DNA from: Verpa conica
Taxonomy: Eukaryota; Ascomycota; Pezizomycetes; Pezizales; Morchellaceae
DNA length: 64,000 bases
Direction of reading: 5' to 3'
Assembly (NCBI GenBank): GCA_033030425.1
Contig: JAUFSD010000015.1
Span: 1,364,001 to 1,428,000 of the forward strand
Part shown: positions 42,622-53,134 of the stretch, piece by piece
Layout: each line of letters opens with the position of its first letter
How positions within the stretch are numbered: position 1 is the first letter of the stretch
Program-made: the position numbers and the translations under genes
The notes under the pieces: generated by a model
What the model was told of the DNA's origin: nothing
Database searches by the model: none
Seen by the model: only the letters and a program-made list of their open reading frames with translations

Positions 42622-45600
42622 AGCGCAACCTACCCCTGGCAAAGGAACCCCCTAGAGTTGCCAAACCATCACGCTTCGCCCCACTTCAAGACCTCCCCGA
42701 AAACCATACGTCATTCAGTACAGCTGGACTGTCCTGTTCCTCTGACATCCCTCCAAAACACGCCCTAGACGACCACCTCATCCTCCCGGTACAAATCAGC
42801 CTCGAAAACCAAGTCATTGAAACCTTTGCCATGCTAGATAGCGGAGCAACTGGAAACTTCATTGACCGCAGTTTCGCCAAACAAAAGCAATTCCCAGTCC
42901 AAGCCAAGAAAGTGGCCCAGCCACTTACCCTTATCGATGGATCAACCTCTCAAAGCGGTACCATCACTCATCAGGTCAAGCTGCCTATAAAAATAGGAAA
43001 CCACCAAGAGACGGAAACCCTCCAAGTCACCAAGCTAGGACACTACCCAGTAATCCTAGGAATCCCCTGGTTCAAAAAACATAACCCAGAAATTATGTGG
43101 AAAGAACACCAAGTCAATTTCACGTCCAAAACTTGTCAAGAAGAATGCCTCAACGTACCAAGCGTCGTTCAAGCCCTTCCTGAGAAGCTTGCAATCATCC
43201 AACACCTCAGAACTGCAGACATAAGACTAGTAGGAGCAGCTGCGTTTAAGCGATCTGCAAAACAAGGCAAACCCTGCCTCCTCACCATCCGAGAAATCGA
43301 TCATGCATTAGAACTTTGTGCTTCGGACAAATACGAATACATGAGAAAGGATACTCAACCCCCAGCCAAGTCCCCAGAAGCAAAAAATCTTCTACCCGCC
43401 GAATACCACGATTTCCTCGATATATTTCACGAGCGCGAACCTACCGACCCGCCTCCTCGTCGCCAAGCAGATCATAAGATCAACCTCATGCCAGGAACTA
43501 CCCCGCCATTCAAGCAACTGTACTCATTGTCAGAAGCAGAGTTGAAAACTCTACGCGAATACCTGGAAACCTACCTGAAGAGAGGATGGATTAGATCCTC
43601 ATCTTCCTCGGCCGGAGCACCCATTCTATTTGTTAAGAAAAAAGATGGATCAATGCGGCTGTGTGTCGACTACCGTGGACTTAACGCCGTCACCGTTAAA
43701 GACCGGTACCCCTTGCCACTAATCAACGAAGCCTTAGATCGTCTAAAGTCAGCCAAGGTCTATACGTCATTAGACATCCGAGAAGGATACCACCATATCC
43801 GAATAGCAGAAGGGGACGAATGGAAAACAGCATTTCGAACGCGCTACGGCCTTTACGAATACACTGTCATGCCTTTCGGACTCACCAATGCTCCTGCCAC
43901 GTTCCAAGCATGGATCAACGAGATCCTGTCCGAGTTCCTAGACGTCTTCTGCATCGTCTACCTAGATGACATCCTCATCTACTCCGAAGACATGAAGTCC
44001 CATGTCAGTCAAGTCCGCCAGGTTATGGAAAAACTTCGTAACGCTGGAATCAACCTCAAACCCTCTAAGTGCCATTTCCACCAAGAGGAGATAGAATACC
44101 TCGGTTTCATAGTATCTCCCAAAGGCGTGTTCATGGACCCCAAGAAAATCCAAGCCATAACCGAATGGCCCGACCTAGCCTCAGTCCACGACGTCCAGTG
44201 TTTCTTAGGATTTGCCAACTTCTACCGACGCTTCATAAATAAGTATAGCAACATCTGTAAACCGTTAACCCAACTCCTCAAGAAGGACGTCAAATTCGAG
44301 TTCAATACGGAAGCAAGAAAAGCATTCGACATACTCAAAAAAGCTTTTACCACAGCCCCAATCCTCCAACATTTCGACCCGTCAAAAGAAATCACGGTAG
44401 AAACCGACGCCTCGGACTACGTGGTAGCCGCAGTAATCTCCCAACCCAACAACGGGGGAATCCTCCACCCTATTGCGTATTACTCAAAGAAAATGAACGC
44501 AGCCCAAATCAACTACGAAATCCATGATAAAGAACTCCTTGCCATAGTCTCAGCATTTCGAGAATGGAGACAGTACCTGGAAGGAAGTCAACACCAAATC
44601 AAAGTACTCAGCGATCACAAAAACCTGGAATACTTCATGACAACCAAAGAGTTAAATAGAAGACAAGCACGATGGGCCGAAACCCTTGGAAGCTACAATT
44701 TTGTCATCACCTACAGACCCGGCAATCAAGGACAAAAACCCGACGCTTTAACCAGGCGATCAGGAGATCTGCCTCAAAAGGGGGACCTACATCTCAAACA
44801 AACACTCCTGAAACCCGACAAATTCCAACTAAGCGCCACCATCACAAACACAGCCACCGATAATACCGTCAAAGAAGAAATCAGGAAACAACTCCAAAAC
44901 GATCCCCTAACGTATCAAGTAATCCAAAACCTAAAAAACGGTGTCACCAGATCAAAAGACGTTGCGCTAGGCTTGTGCTCCATGCAAGATAACCTACTAA
45001 CGTACGATGGCCTCATCTGGATCCCTGACAATACCCCACTTCGCCTCAAAATCATGAAACAGATCCACGACAACCCGGCCGCAGGACACCCCGGTCGCGA
45101 AAAAACCCTCGAACTAATCACACGAGACTACTATTTCCCGGGAATGAGAAAATTCGTCACAAAATACGTGGACCACTGCGACACGTGCGCCCGCATCAAA
45201 CCAGTCAGACACGCCCCTTTCGGATTACTCAAACCCCTACAACCCCCTGACCGCCCCTGGCGATCACTGTCCATGGATTTTATCACGGGACTACCAACGT
45301 CCCAAGGACACGATGCTCTATGGGTGGTAGTAGACCGCCTTACAAAAATGGCACATTTCGTGCCCTGCCAAGCATCCCTTACAGCCCAACAATTCGCAAA
45401 AATATTCATGACACACGTTTTCAAACATCATGGATTACCAGACGACATCACAAGCGACCGCGACTCACTGTTCACCTCAAATCTCTGGAAAGAATTAACC
45501 AAGGAACTCGGAATCAAAAGTAACCTAAGCACGGCCTTCCACCCCCAAACCGACGGACAAACAGAACGAGTCAACGCCATCTTAGAACAGTACCTCCGAG

Positions 45601-46373
45601 CCTATGTCAACTATCAACAGGACAATTGGGCGGAACTCCTAAACACCGCCGAATTCTGTTACAACAACACAACCTCAAGCACCACCAAAGTTTCGCCATT
45701 CTTTGCCAATTATGGCTACCACCCAAAACACCATCTAAACCTACAAGCCCCCGTCACACAAGCCCCTGAGGTCGAGTCATACACAAAACAGTTACAAACA
45801 CTACATGAATCACTCCGTGACGAAATCCGTTTCAGCCAAGAATCACAAGCAGAACAGTCAAACAAACATCGGTCACCCGACCCTATCCTGAAACCAGGAG
45901 ACAAAGTTTGGCTACTCAGACGAAACATCAACACCACACGACCCTCCAGCAAGCTGGACTTCAAGCGTCTAGGACCATTCTCCGTACTTAAGCGAATAGG
46001 TACCCGTGCCTATAAATTGGACCTTCCTTCCTCCATGAAAGTCCATCCAACATTCCACATCAGTCTTCTCGAACCAACAGCCTCTTCAGAACCAATACCC
46101 GGTCATATCCAGCCTCCTCCTCCTCCAATTATTGTCAACTCTCACGAAGAATTCGAAATCGATCAGGTTATCGATTCCAAACTCCTTCGCAACAAACTCT
46201 ACTACCGCGCCCAGTGGAAAGGCTACTCAAAAGAACACGACCAAGAGTGGTACCCTGCTTCCAATTTCGAAAACTCCCAATCTCTCGTCCACGAATTCCA
46301 CCACCGCTACCCACACAAACCATCCCCCACAAACCAAAATGTCTCTATACGTCGCACCCGTTCCCGCCGTTAA
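42603..46373 (+). CDS. Gypsy pol: protease, RT, RNase H, integrase, chromodomain
   Basis: Read in the -1 frame of gag; an internal ATG at 42525 opens the same frame (1282 codons from there; numbering below uses it). Protease MLDSGATGNFID near 102-115. RT spans 280-520 with CVDYRGLNAVT, PFGLTNAPATF and catalytic YLDD at about 479. RNase H begins at ETDASDY. The integrase HHCC finger (HPGREKT, CDTCARIK) is followed by the D,D-35-E core (MDFITGLP, SDRDSLF, HPQTDGQTERVN). A chromodomain (FEIDQVIDSK, YYRAQWKGYSKEHDQEWYP) occupies 1207-1262, defining a chromovirus that can target modified chromatin. No stop interrupts it. Confidence 0.95.
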   Translation, partial: RGGPGVKRNLPLAKEPPRVAKPSRFAPLQDLPENHTSFSTAGLSCSSDIPPKHALDDHLILPVQISLENQVIETFAMLDSGATGNFIDRSFAKQKQFPVQAKKVAQPLTLIDGSTSQSGTITHQVKLPIKIGNHQETETLQVTKLGHYPVILGIPWFKKHNPEIMWKEHQVNFTSKTCQEECLNVPSVVQALPEKLAIIQHLRTADIRLVGAAAFKRSAKQGKPCLLTIREIDHALELCASDKYEYMRKDTQPPAKSPEAKNLLPAEYHDFLDIFHEREPTDPPPRRQADHKINLMPGTTPPFKQLYSLSEAELKTLREYLETYLKRGWIRSSSSSAGAPILFVKKKDGSMRLCVDYRGLNAVTVKDRYPLPLINEALDRLKSAKVYTSLDIREGYHHIRIAEGDEWKTAFRTRYGLYEYTVMPFGLTNAPATFQAWINEILSEFLDVFCIVYLDDILIYSEDMKSHVSQVRQVMEKLRNAGINLKPSKCHFHQEEIEYLGFIVSPKGVFMDPKKIQAITEWPDLASVHDVQCFLGFANFYRRFINKYSNICKPLTQLLKKDVKFEFNTEARKAFDILKKAFTTAPILQHFDPSKEITVETDASDYVVAAVISQPNNGGILHPIAYYSKKMNAAQINYEIHDKELLAIVSAFREWRQYLEGSQHQIKVLSDHKNLEYFMTTKELNRRQARWAETLGSYNFVITYRPGNQGQKPDALTRRSGDLPQKGDLHLKQTLLKPDKFQLSATITNTATDNTVKEEIRKQLQNDPLTYQVIQNLKNGVTRSKDVALGLCSMQDNLLTYDGLIWIPDNTPLRLKIMKQIHDNPAAGHPGREKTLELITRDYYFPGMRKFVTKYVDHCDTCARIKPVRHAPFGLLKPLQPPDRPWRSLSMDFITGLPTSQGHDALWVVVDRLTKMAHFVPCQASLTAQQFAKIFMTHVFKHHGLPDDITSDRDSLFTSNLWKELTKELGIKSNLSTAFHPQTDGQTERVNAILEQYLRAYVNYQQDNWAELLNTAEFCYNNTTSSTTKVSPFFANYGYHPKHHLNLQAPVTQAPEVESYTKQLQTLHESLRDEIRFSQESQAEQSNKHRSPDPILKPGDKVWLLRRNINTTRPSSKLDFKRLGPFSVLKRIGTRAYKLDLPSSMKVHPTFHISLLEPTASSEPIPGHIQPPPPPIIVNSHEEFEIDQVIDSKLLRNKLYYRAQWKGYSKEHDQEWYPASNFENSQSLVHEFHHRYPHKPSPTNQNVSIRRTRSRR

Positions 46374-47502
46374 GGTTACAGTCAACGGTACCTCCATTAG
46401 CCTAAGCACTCATAACCACATTACTCTCCTCCGTACCAAACTAGAATTCGCCAAACGCGACTACGAAGTGGCCGCCCAATCCCTCAAGGCTTTCCCTCAA
46501 GCCCTCCGTATCTTCGAGTGCCGGTTACTCGAAGCCACCATGGAGATAAACACCTATCATGCCAACATACTTGCCACCACAGGCGCCGCCTTGGGGCAAC
46601 AGATAACCCTCATTAAAGCCAGAATCAACGTCCCCGCCGAAACGCCACTCTCCCCACTCATCAAGAAAGATGGAACCCTCGACTACAGTAAACTTGAAGT
46701 GGCGATTACCGCCGCCAACACCCAGCCAGAAATCCCAATCATCGAAGACCCATATTGCGAGGATTGCCAGGAAAAACACCCCATTACTGCCTCGTCCCCC
46801 GCCTCCACTATTCCCGACCACCAACCCACCAGCCCCATGAGCGTAAGCTCAAGACATAGTTGTGAATGCGAAGACGAACACCCGTCTCCCTACGTCGTCT
46901 CGCCCACTCCCCCAGCACCAGAACCCCCCCCTCCTGGCCTCATTGAAATGGTCCAAGAGGTTGGCAACATTACAAAAAACGTCTCCACTATCATCTCGGG
47001 AACCGCAGTTCTCAACGCCCAGTATGAGAAACGTCTACAAACAGAGAAAGAAGAATTGCAGAAAGAGAGGCTGGACCTCATCACCCGACTCACCAATCAA
47101 GCCGTCCAGGAAGGACACATCACCCCTCGCACCAAAGAAGAACCCCCTTTCTCTCCCATGTTCAAGGCCCACGGGGAAAGAGCAGAACTTGTCCCCCTCG
47201 CCTACGCCCCGCCAGCAGCTGAGTCTGCTCCTTCCACCGCCAACTCCTACGACTCTTGGGGAAACATCAAACCCCGGGTTACTTTCCAACAGCCCGAAGG
47301 AAACACTACTACGAACGAAGTTAAAGAGTCTGCCAACCACGAGCATGCCTGCATGCACTTCACTGCCTGTTACGATGACAAGTGTCTCGTACACTATAGT
47401 GCGAAAATAGGAGCCAACTACTTCCCCAAGCCCCAGCGCAAGCTCTCTAAAAGCGCTCGCCACCGCCGCAACACCCAACGCCGTCTCAGGCAACAAGACT
47501 AG
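46339..47502 (+). CDS. Gypsy third ORF of unknown function
   Basis: 387 aa from ATG at 46339, overlapping the last 35 nt of pol in another frame and ending 42 nt before the 3' LTR. It lies where env would lie but has no signal peptide or membrane helix. Segments: N-terminal helical part, acidic Cys pair (CEDCQEK), a Pro/Ser linker, a coiled-coil-like stretch (YEKRLQTEKEELQKERLDL), and a C-terminal Cys/His cluster (HEHACMHFTACYDDKCLVH) followed by a very basic tail (KSARHRRNTQRRLRQ). The Cys/His motif suggests nucleic-acid or protein binding, possibly an accessory gag-like protein. It keeps the A/C-rich coding bias of gag and pol, so it is probably a genuine gene. Confidence 0.8.
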   Translation: MSLYVAPVPAVKVTVNGTSISLSTHNHITLLRTKLEFAKRDYEVAAQSLKAFPQALRIFECRLLEATMEINTYHANILATTGAALGQQITLIKARINVPAETPLSPLIKKDGTLDYSKLEVAITAANTQPEIPIIEDPYCEDCQEKHPITASSPASTIPDHQPTSPMSVSSRHSCECEDEHPSPYVVSPTPPAPEPPPPGLIEMVQEVGNITKNVSTIISGTAVLNAQYEKRLQTEKEELQKERLDLITRLTNQAVQEGHITPRTKEEPPFSPMFKAHGERAELVPLAYAPPAAESAPSTANSYDSWGNIKPRVTFQQPEGNTTTNEVKESANHEHACMHFTACYDDKCLVHYSAKIGANYFPKPQRKLSKSARHRRNTQRRLRQQD

Positions 47503-47530
47503 ACTCCGGTCTCGTAGGAACTTCGCCCTT

Positions 47531-47539
47531 AGAGAGGGA
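47531..47539 (+). promoter_or_regulatory. Gypsy polypurine tract candidate
   Basis: AGAGAGGGA ends five bases before the 3' LTR (47545). It is the only purine run close to the LTR, though not directly adjacent. Confidence 0.45.
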
Positions 47540-47544
47540 CCTAC

Positions 47545-47903
47545 TGTCAAGAACACCCATTTCCTAGTCTGCCTTGTCTATCTCCTTGTTTCATGTATCG
47601 TTTCATATCTCGTAGGATTCCTGTTATCATTGGTCATGTAAGAAGTACGCCTCGCAGGACGAGACGTCTATAGTTTCATGTAGAAGGAGGTCGCTTCTTC
47701 AGTTTCATATTGTCTCATTGGTGATCTCAGCGCCCCTCCAGAAAGGGTATAAAAGGGACGCACCTCTGTCAGTTAGTTAGTTCTCCACGCAACAACTTAT
47801 ATTGTTACCATACTTACCTTGTCCCTGAGTTCCTAGTCTCTCGGTACTAGCCTTACCTTGTGATTATCGCCTGCTGTTCTCCAATAGGTGATCGGTTTTT
47901 ACA
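47545..47903 (+). repeat. Gypsy 3' LTR
   Basis: 359 bp, same length as the 5' LTR with 12 substitutions and no indels. Confidence 0.93.
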
Positions 47904-50900
47904 GAAACTGTTTCAATCCGTAGATGCATTTGCGAAGTTTACACACTTTGTTGTCTTGTTTGTATCCTTCAGGAAGTTCAAGGTAAATCTCTTCCTTGAG
48001 GACACCGTGGAGGAAGGCAGTTTTGACGTCTAACTGAATGGGAATCCAGTTGTTATGGGCAGCAAGGGCTAGTAGGAGTCGTAGAGAGTCATAACGGGCA
48101 ACTGGTGAGAATGTTTCATCGAAATCGAGACCTGGTATTTGTGAATATCCTTTGGCGACGTATCTGGCCTTGTATCGTTCAATGGTTCCGTCTCGGTTGT
48201 ATTTTGTTTTGTATACCCATCTTCCTTTCACGACTTCTCGATTTTGAGGTCGTTCTACTATATCCCATGTGTTGTTTTTAATGAGTGCGTCGTATTCTTC
48301 CTTCATTGCTTTATTCCAAAGTTCCGTATCTTCCCCTGAGGTGGCTTGTCGAAAGGTAACTGGATCGGTGCTGACGTAGGCATAGTGAACCGGGGTGTCA
48401 GTTGCAGTGTTTGCTCTGGCTTGACGAAGTTGTCTCCTAAGGTCATTCCTTTGAGTTCTATGTTCTTTTAAGGAATCGTCTTTTAGACGTTGGTGATCTC
48501 GGGGATCTTCGTTTTGCTCGATAACTAGGAGATCATCTTTCAGATCTCTGTCTAGTTTCTCAATTCTGGCTTGTATTCTGCGTATTTCTGTGTCCCTTTG
48601 TTCCTGTTCGATTTGAGTTGTTTTTTCGACTGGTTTCTTTTCTCTCGTTGACCGTCTGGGTGTTTGGAATGGAGGTGGAATTGGTGCAATTGTTTCCTTT
48701 TTTGGTGGAGATAATGGAAAATCTCCTGGTGTGTGTGTTTCTGGTTCTAATTCTTCATCAGAGTCTGGTAGCGGAAGTATAAATTCTTTTTCTTCCCCTT
48801 CGTCTTCTAAAGGAACTGCTTCTTTTCCTTTGGGAGATGACTCTGGTACTGACGCTTCGAGTTTTGGAGTTTCTATTAAGGGGTAGGAGATGTCAATCGA
48901 TACTTCCCCTGAAGCTGGAGGGGGGAACGTGATATCTCTAGAGACTACCACCTTGTGTTGAGATGGTATCCAAACTCGGTATTGTGTGTCGCTGTCTGTG
49001 TATCCAACAAATTTTCCTTCGACTGCTCTTGGTTCTAATTTGCTTCCGGCTGGCCTGGCTTCTTTGTGAATATGAACGTAGCATTTTTGACCGAAAGGGT
49101 GAGCATGTTTGATTGTTGGTTTCTTTCCATGGAGTGCTTCGTATGGGGTTTTATCCTTTAGAGCACTGTGTAGGAGTCTATTTTTGAGGTAGACAGCAGT
49201 TGAGTACGCTTCTTGCCATAGGATTCGGGGATGGTCCATTATCATGCATCGAACCATTGTGGTTACCGTCCTGTTGAATCTTTCGGCTACTCCATTTGAC
49301 TCATGGGAGTATGGTGGCGTTGTCTCTTGAGTAATGCCCTCTTTTCCGAAGAAGGTCTTGGTATTTTTGTTGACATATTCGCCTCCACCATCAGCTCTGA
49401 ACCTTTTTATTGTGGTGTTATGCTGATTTTTGACCTTATTGGTGAAGTGTTCGATGGCTTTACACGCATCGTCTTTATTCTTTAGGAAGTAGATCCAAGA
49501 ATAGCGAGTATAGTCGTCTATAAAAGACATATAGTACTGGCATTTGTCCTGAGATATTACTCTTTGTTTACCAGAGAGATCTGAATGGACTAGTTCGAAG
49601 GGTTGTGTGGCTCGAGTACTTATTGTCTTTGGGACCGAATGAGTGCTTTTTGAAAGGGCGCATGGTCCGCAGTGGAAGTTACTTGGTTTCTTTGGGAGAT
49701 TTGTACGGTCGGCATATAGGCTATGAAGACTGGATGGATGTCCGAGTGCTTCATGCCATTCAGAGTAAGAAGAGAGACGTGCTACATTTTCAACTATTTG
49801 TACATTCCAGTGCCCGTTTACCAATTTTCCCCAGAGTAATTCCTTTTTGCCCTTTTTAACGATTTTATTTCCTCCTCCTGCATCAACTCTGCACCCCTTT
49901 TTGTCAAGAACGGTTTCGGAGATGAGACCAACTGGTCCGAACGTGGGGACGAGGAGTACATCAGTGAGAACGACTGAAGATCTTCCTCCGTCAGGGAGCC
50001 AACACTCGATGAGGATATCTCCAATTCCTGGAGCTCGGTGAGCGGTCCCATCAGCTGTTCTAACGATTCCGTCGTAAGGTCGAACCGTGGTGAAGAGTTC
50101 TTCATGGGGAGAGATGTGAGCAGTTGCGCCAGAGTCGAATATCCAAGATGAGGAGGGCGAGGAGTTATGGCGTACCATTAAGACGGTTGCCGAGTTATGT
50201 GTGCTAGTGGAGGCGTTATCCTCCTTTCCTTTTCCTTTTCCTCCTTTCTTTTTCCATTCCTTTTCCTTTTTGAGCCTTCTGCAGTCATCGTGGGTGTGAT
50301 TTGTGAATTTCTTTCCTGTTTTTGCCAGACAGTAGGTACAGTGTTTCTTTGTGTTATGGCTGGTGTTGAAGACGGTATTTTCGGAGGTGCCGGTTTTGTT
50401 GGCGGATAGATCGGTGAGTCTATTGTAGACGTCTTCATAGGAAAGATTCTCCTTGGTTTGGAGATTGTCGATGATGTTTTCCATTGAGGTGGCAGAGTTT
50501 AGAGAAACAAGCAGCAAGGCTGCTTTGGCTCGGTTGGAATTTGCGACGGAGTGGAAATCTTTGGATAGTCCTTCTTTTGTTGTGTCCTGGCATCGTTGCT
50601 GAAACCTATTCCATTGATTTTGGAAGGTGGTTAGGTGGTCTGCAAGAGAGGTATTGTCCTGGTAACGTAGGTTCAGGAGCGTTGTGAGGATATTGATCGT
50701 TGTTGCTGGAGTTTCCCTATCAAAAAGGTCTTTAAGGGCTTTCCAGGCACCGTGTGCGCTGCCGGCGGCAACGACTGTGGTTTGTAGTTCTTCTGATACA
50801 CCGTTGAGTAGAAGTGCAAGAGCTCGCTTGGAGACAGTTTTCCAAAGCAGATGTTCTTCGGAGGCTTTGTCGGTTGGTTCTTTTTTCTCGCCACTCACAT

Positions 50901-51096
50901 TTTCCCACCATTCAACTGAATCAAAAGTAATCTTCCAGGCTCCTGCCCAGGTCTGATAGTTTGACTGTCCAGTAAGAACGGGAAGTCTATCTGTCTTGAC
51001 CATGAGATTTCCCATAGGATTTGGGATGGCAGTGCTCGTAGGTTGGACTACAGTTTCATCACCGGACTTGCTTGTAGAAGCTGCTCCTGAAGACAT
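47904..51096 (-). CDS. Copia gag-pol, N-terminal 1064 codons
   Basis: Starts at 51096 (MSSGAASTSKSG). Gag (TGQSNYQTWAGAWK, then a Cys/His cluster CTYC...HTHDDC near residue 250-275), protease WIFDSGATAHISPHE, pre-integrase HEALGHPSSLHSLY...CGPC, integrase core (HSDLSGKQR, RFRADGGGEYVN, SHESNGVAERFNR), an acidic linker and the RT start (GRWVYKTKYNRDGTI, QLDVKTAFLHG). It breaks off at YGLKQ, where the Gypsy was inserted. Gag and pol are one continuous frame, as is usual for Copia. Confidence 0.95.
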
Positions 51097-51164
51097 GGTT
51101 TGATATTGGGTGTATGTGTTTGTGAGAGAAGGTAAAGAATAGCGGAGTTTATTGTGCAGAACCC

Positions 51165-51176
51165 GGGCTCATAACC
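51165..51176 (-). promoter_or_regulatory. Copia primer-binding site, half tRNA-iMet
   Basis: On the minus strand GGTTATGAGCCC follows the LTR directly. It is complementary to GGGCUCAUAACC, the anticodon arm of initiator tRNA-Met, rather than to a tRNA 3' end. Drosophila copia is known to be primed by such an internal iMet fragment cut in the anticodon loop. The same 12 bases are kept in copy 1 (1909-1920). Confidence 0.8.
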
Positions 51177-51383
51177 TGAAGTTCAGTGTAAAGTGAAGAT
51201 GATAATTTATTAAAAAACGAGTGGGAAAACCTTCCCCTATTTATACAATAATGTCTGTTACACAGAATAATATGAGTCATCCTCGCCGGAATGCTCTTCC
51301 TTGTTCCATAAACTTCCACAGCAAACTAGATAATTCCATTGTCTTAATACATGACTAATACATGACAAATGTACAATTTAACA
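51177..51383 (-). repeat. Copia 5' LTR (right copy)
   Basis: 207 bp, begins TGAAGTTCAG and ends TTTAACA on the plus strand. TATAAATAGGGG on the minus strand is the promoter motif. Confidence 0.92.
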
Positions 51384-51388
51384 ATAAC
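51384..51388. repeat. Copia copy 2 target duplication, right
   Basis: ATAAC, identical to 39822-39826. Confidence 0.9.
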
Positions 51389-53134
51389 CACTACTGTACC
51401 GTTAAAGAAAGTTGTATTTGACACGAATTATATTTGCTGCTGGAATGTTACATTAGATAACCCTAGTTATGCGGTTAGAGGTTAAACACTCACGACATTT
51501 CGGGTGTTTAGTTTTACCGAGTGTAAGGCTGCGTAGTATTATGAACAGATCTTGTTATTAAGTCGTTGCTAACCACAGAAGAAGAGCCGCAACAATGTCT
51601 TATACTGGTTCCATGTGGCGGGGCGGTTGGGATGGTACGGCGAAGCCTAGGCAACGGAACGGCGACAGTGACTAAGACGGCGACAATAAACGGTGTTACG
51701 ACAAAAGATATTACAAGTGAAAAACTCTGTAATATTTCTTTACTAAACAATATAAACAAGACGTTGCGTGCCTAAAAAAATCCTCGGGGCGAGGCCCCTC
51801 CTTATATGTTTTCCCCTCTTTTCCTGCCTACAAAATAACTTTTACACCGAAGAAAACTTTTCACTCCGATTCCAAAATCCCCCACTGTTTCTGTTGGATA
51901 TGTCATATCCAACAGAAAGGTATCTTTCCCATACAAACCGCATACAAAGTGTACAAGAGGACTTTGGGGGCATCCGACAACGTTACGTAAAATCCGAAAC
52001 TAACAAAATGGGCCGTCGGCCCGAAAAACCTTATTGACAAATACGTTTATCGCTATCAACCTCGGGTGCGCGAACATAAGCCTTCCCGCGCCTATTATTG
52101 CCTGTTTGTAGAAACGTCCCCTCCGCGCGCACTTAATCGACTCGATCGTCTAGTGGGGGCGAGGTCGAAGGTGACCCTCTTACGGAGGTGTGATCCGGTT
52201 TTGGCCTTGTTTCGTGTGACGGTGGCGTGGGTATCCTTGGAGCTGCCCGCGACATTCCACCACGCTAGTCCCTACAGGACCCGTGACCCCCCCGTATTTA
52301 GTTGACGCGCTGCCGTGCTTCATTATAGAAGCCACAGTCTAGATGGTATCACGTTCTATGTTAGGTATGTGATTGGTTTAATTTTTGTTTTTATTACTAT
52401 TTTTATTATTGCAATGTAGGTGTTTCGCATGCTGTTGTATGTGTTCACTACTTCTAGAAGGGCGAAAGGACCAGTGGTGGATTACATTAACTAGAGGGCT
52501 TGTGTAATTATTGAGGGGGGGAGAGAAAAAAGTACTATTCTGCCTCAGTTCTCGCAACTACTAGCCGTGCTGTCAGCTGTATATTGCATTCTGCCTAGGA
52601 TATTTTAAGGATGCCGTGGAAATTATTAAGGCATTTCTTGGCACGGCTGGCATGTAGTATAAGAGGCTCTTCCGGCTAATAGATTAGATCAATATAAACC
52701 ATTTCATATCTCTTGTAATCGAGTGCCTAAGGTTTTGTTAGGAGCCAAGCCGCTTCAAGGGTGATACTATAAAGGCTCCTAGGATAAGGCTAGTAGAGGA
52801 AACTGCCAAGGTATTTATTAGATTATGTCATCAAATATTAGATTCGTTCTTAACGCTATTTCTATATTACTGTACATCAATCATTACCCCTAAACGTATA
52901 TCATTTACCGATTACTACCCCACTGAGCTGCCAAATAAGATCGTGCCAATAAATCCAACTCAACAGAAGCCTAAACATTCTCACAAATCTTTATTTACAT
53001 CTCAAGTCATTAAACTAAGCAAATAGATCCCAATGCAAATACCATTAACTCATCAAAAATCTTCTCAATCATATCTCAATAACCAGGTCATCACTATATT
53101 AGTCAACCTTTAATTGGCGAGTTTTTACCTGGGC
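51389..53134. other. Intergenic with palindromes, no gene recognised
   Basis: Contains two GC-rich hairpins (GGGGCGAGGCCCC at about 51785-51797, GGGCCGTCGGCCC at about 52010-52022) and the 31-bp palindrome at 51888-51918. Short ORFs here lack any family resemblance. A GC-richer block at about 52120-52300 may be a remnant of something I cannot name. Confidence 0.5.
51888..51918. repeat. 31-bp perfect palindrome
   Basis: Two 15-nt arms (TTTCTGTTGGATATG and its exact reverse complement) separated by a single T. Confidence 0.9.

Larger units (their letters stand above)
41099..47903 (+). mobile_element. Full-length Ty3/Gypsy chromovirus
   Basis: 6805 bp with two 359-bp LTRs (41099-41457, 47545-47903) starting TGTCAAGAAC and ending GTTTTTACA. 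The LTRs differ at 12 positions by eye (3.3%), nine of them transitions. Inside lie gag, a -1 shifted pol with protease, RT, RNase H, integrase and chromodomain, and a third ORF. The coding strand is rich in A and C and poor in T over the whole interior, a bias that sets it apart from host genes. Inserted into Copia pol just after the YGLKQ codons. Confidence 0.96.
39827..51383 (-). mobile_element. Ty1/Copia element, copy 2, split by a Gypsy insertion
   Basis: LTRs at 39827-40031 (205 bp) and 51177-51383 (207 bp) flank a gag-pol gene on the minus strand. A perfect 5-bp duplication ATAAC lies outside. Subtracting the nested Gypsy element (6805 bp) and one copy of its 5-bp duplication leaves about 4747 bp, a normal Copia length. 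The two LTRs differ by several substitutions and small indels (about 5% by eye), more than the LTRs of the inserted Gypsy, as the order of insertion requires. Confidence 0.95.

Noticed and set aside
46339..47502. Third Gypsy ORF as an envelope gene
   Set aside because: No signal peptide, membrane helix or fusion-like segment is present.
49303..50956. Series of plus-strand ORFs also present at 47-1700
   Set aside because: They are antisense shadows of the Copia gag-pol frame and duplicate only because the element is duplicated.
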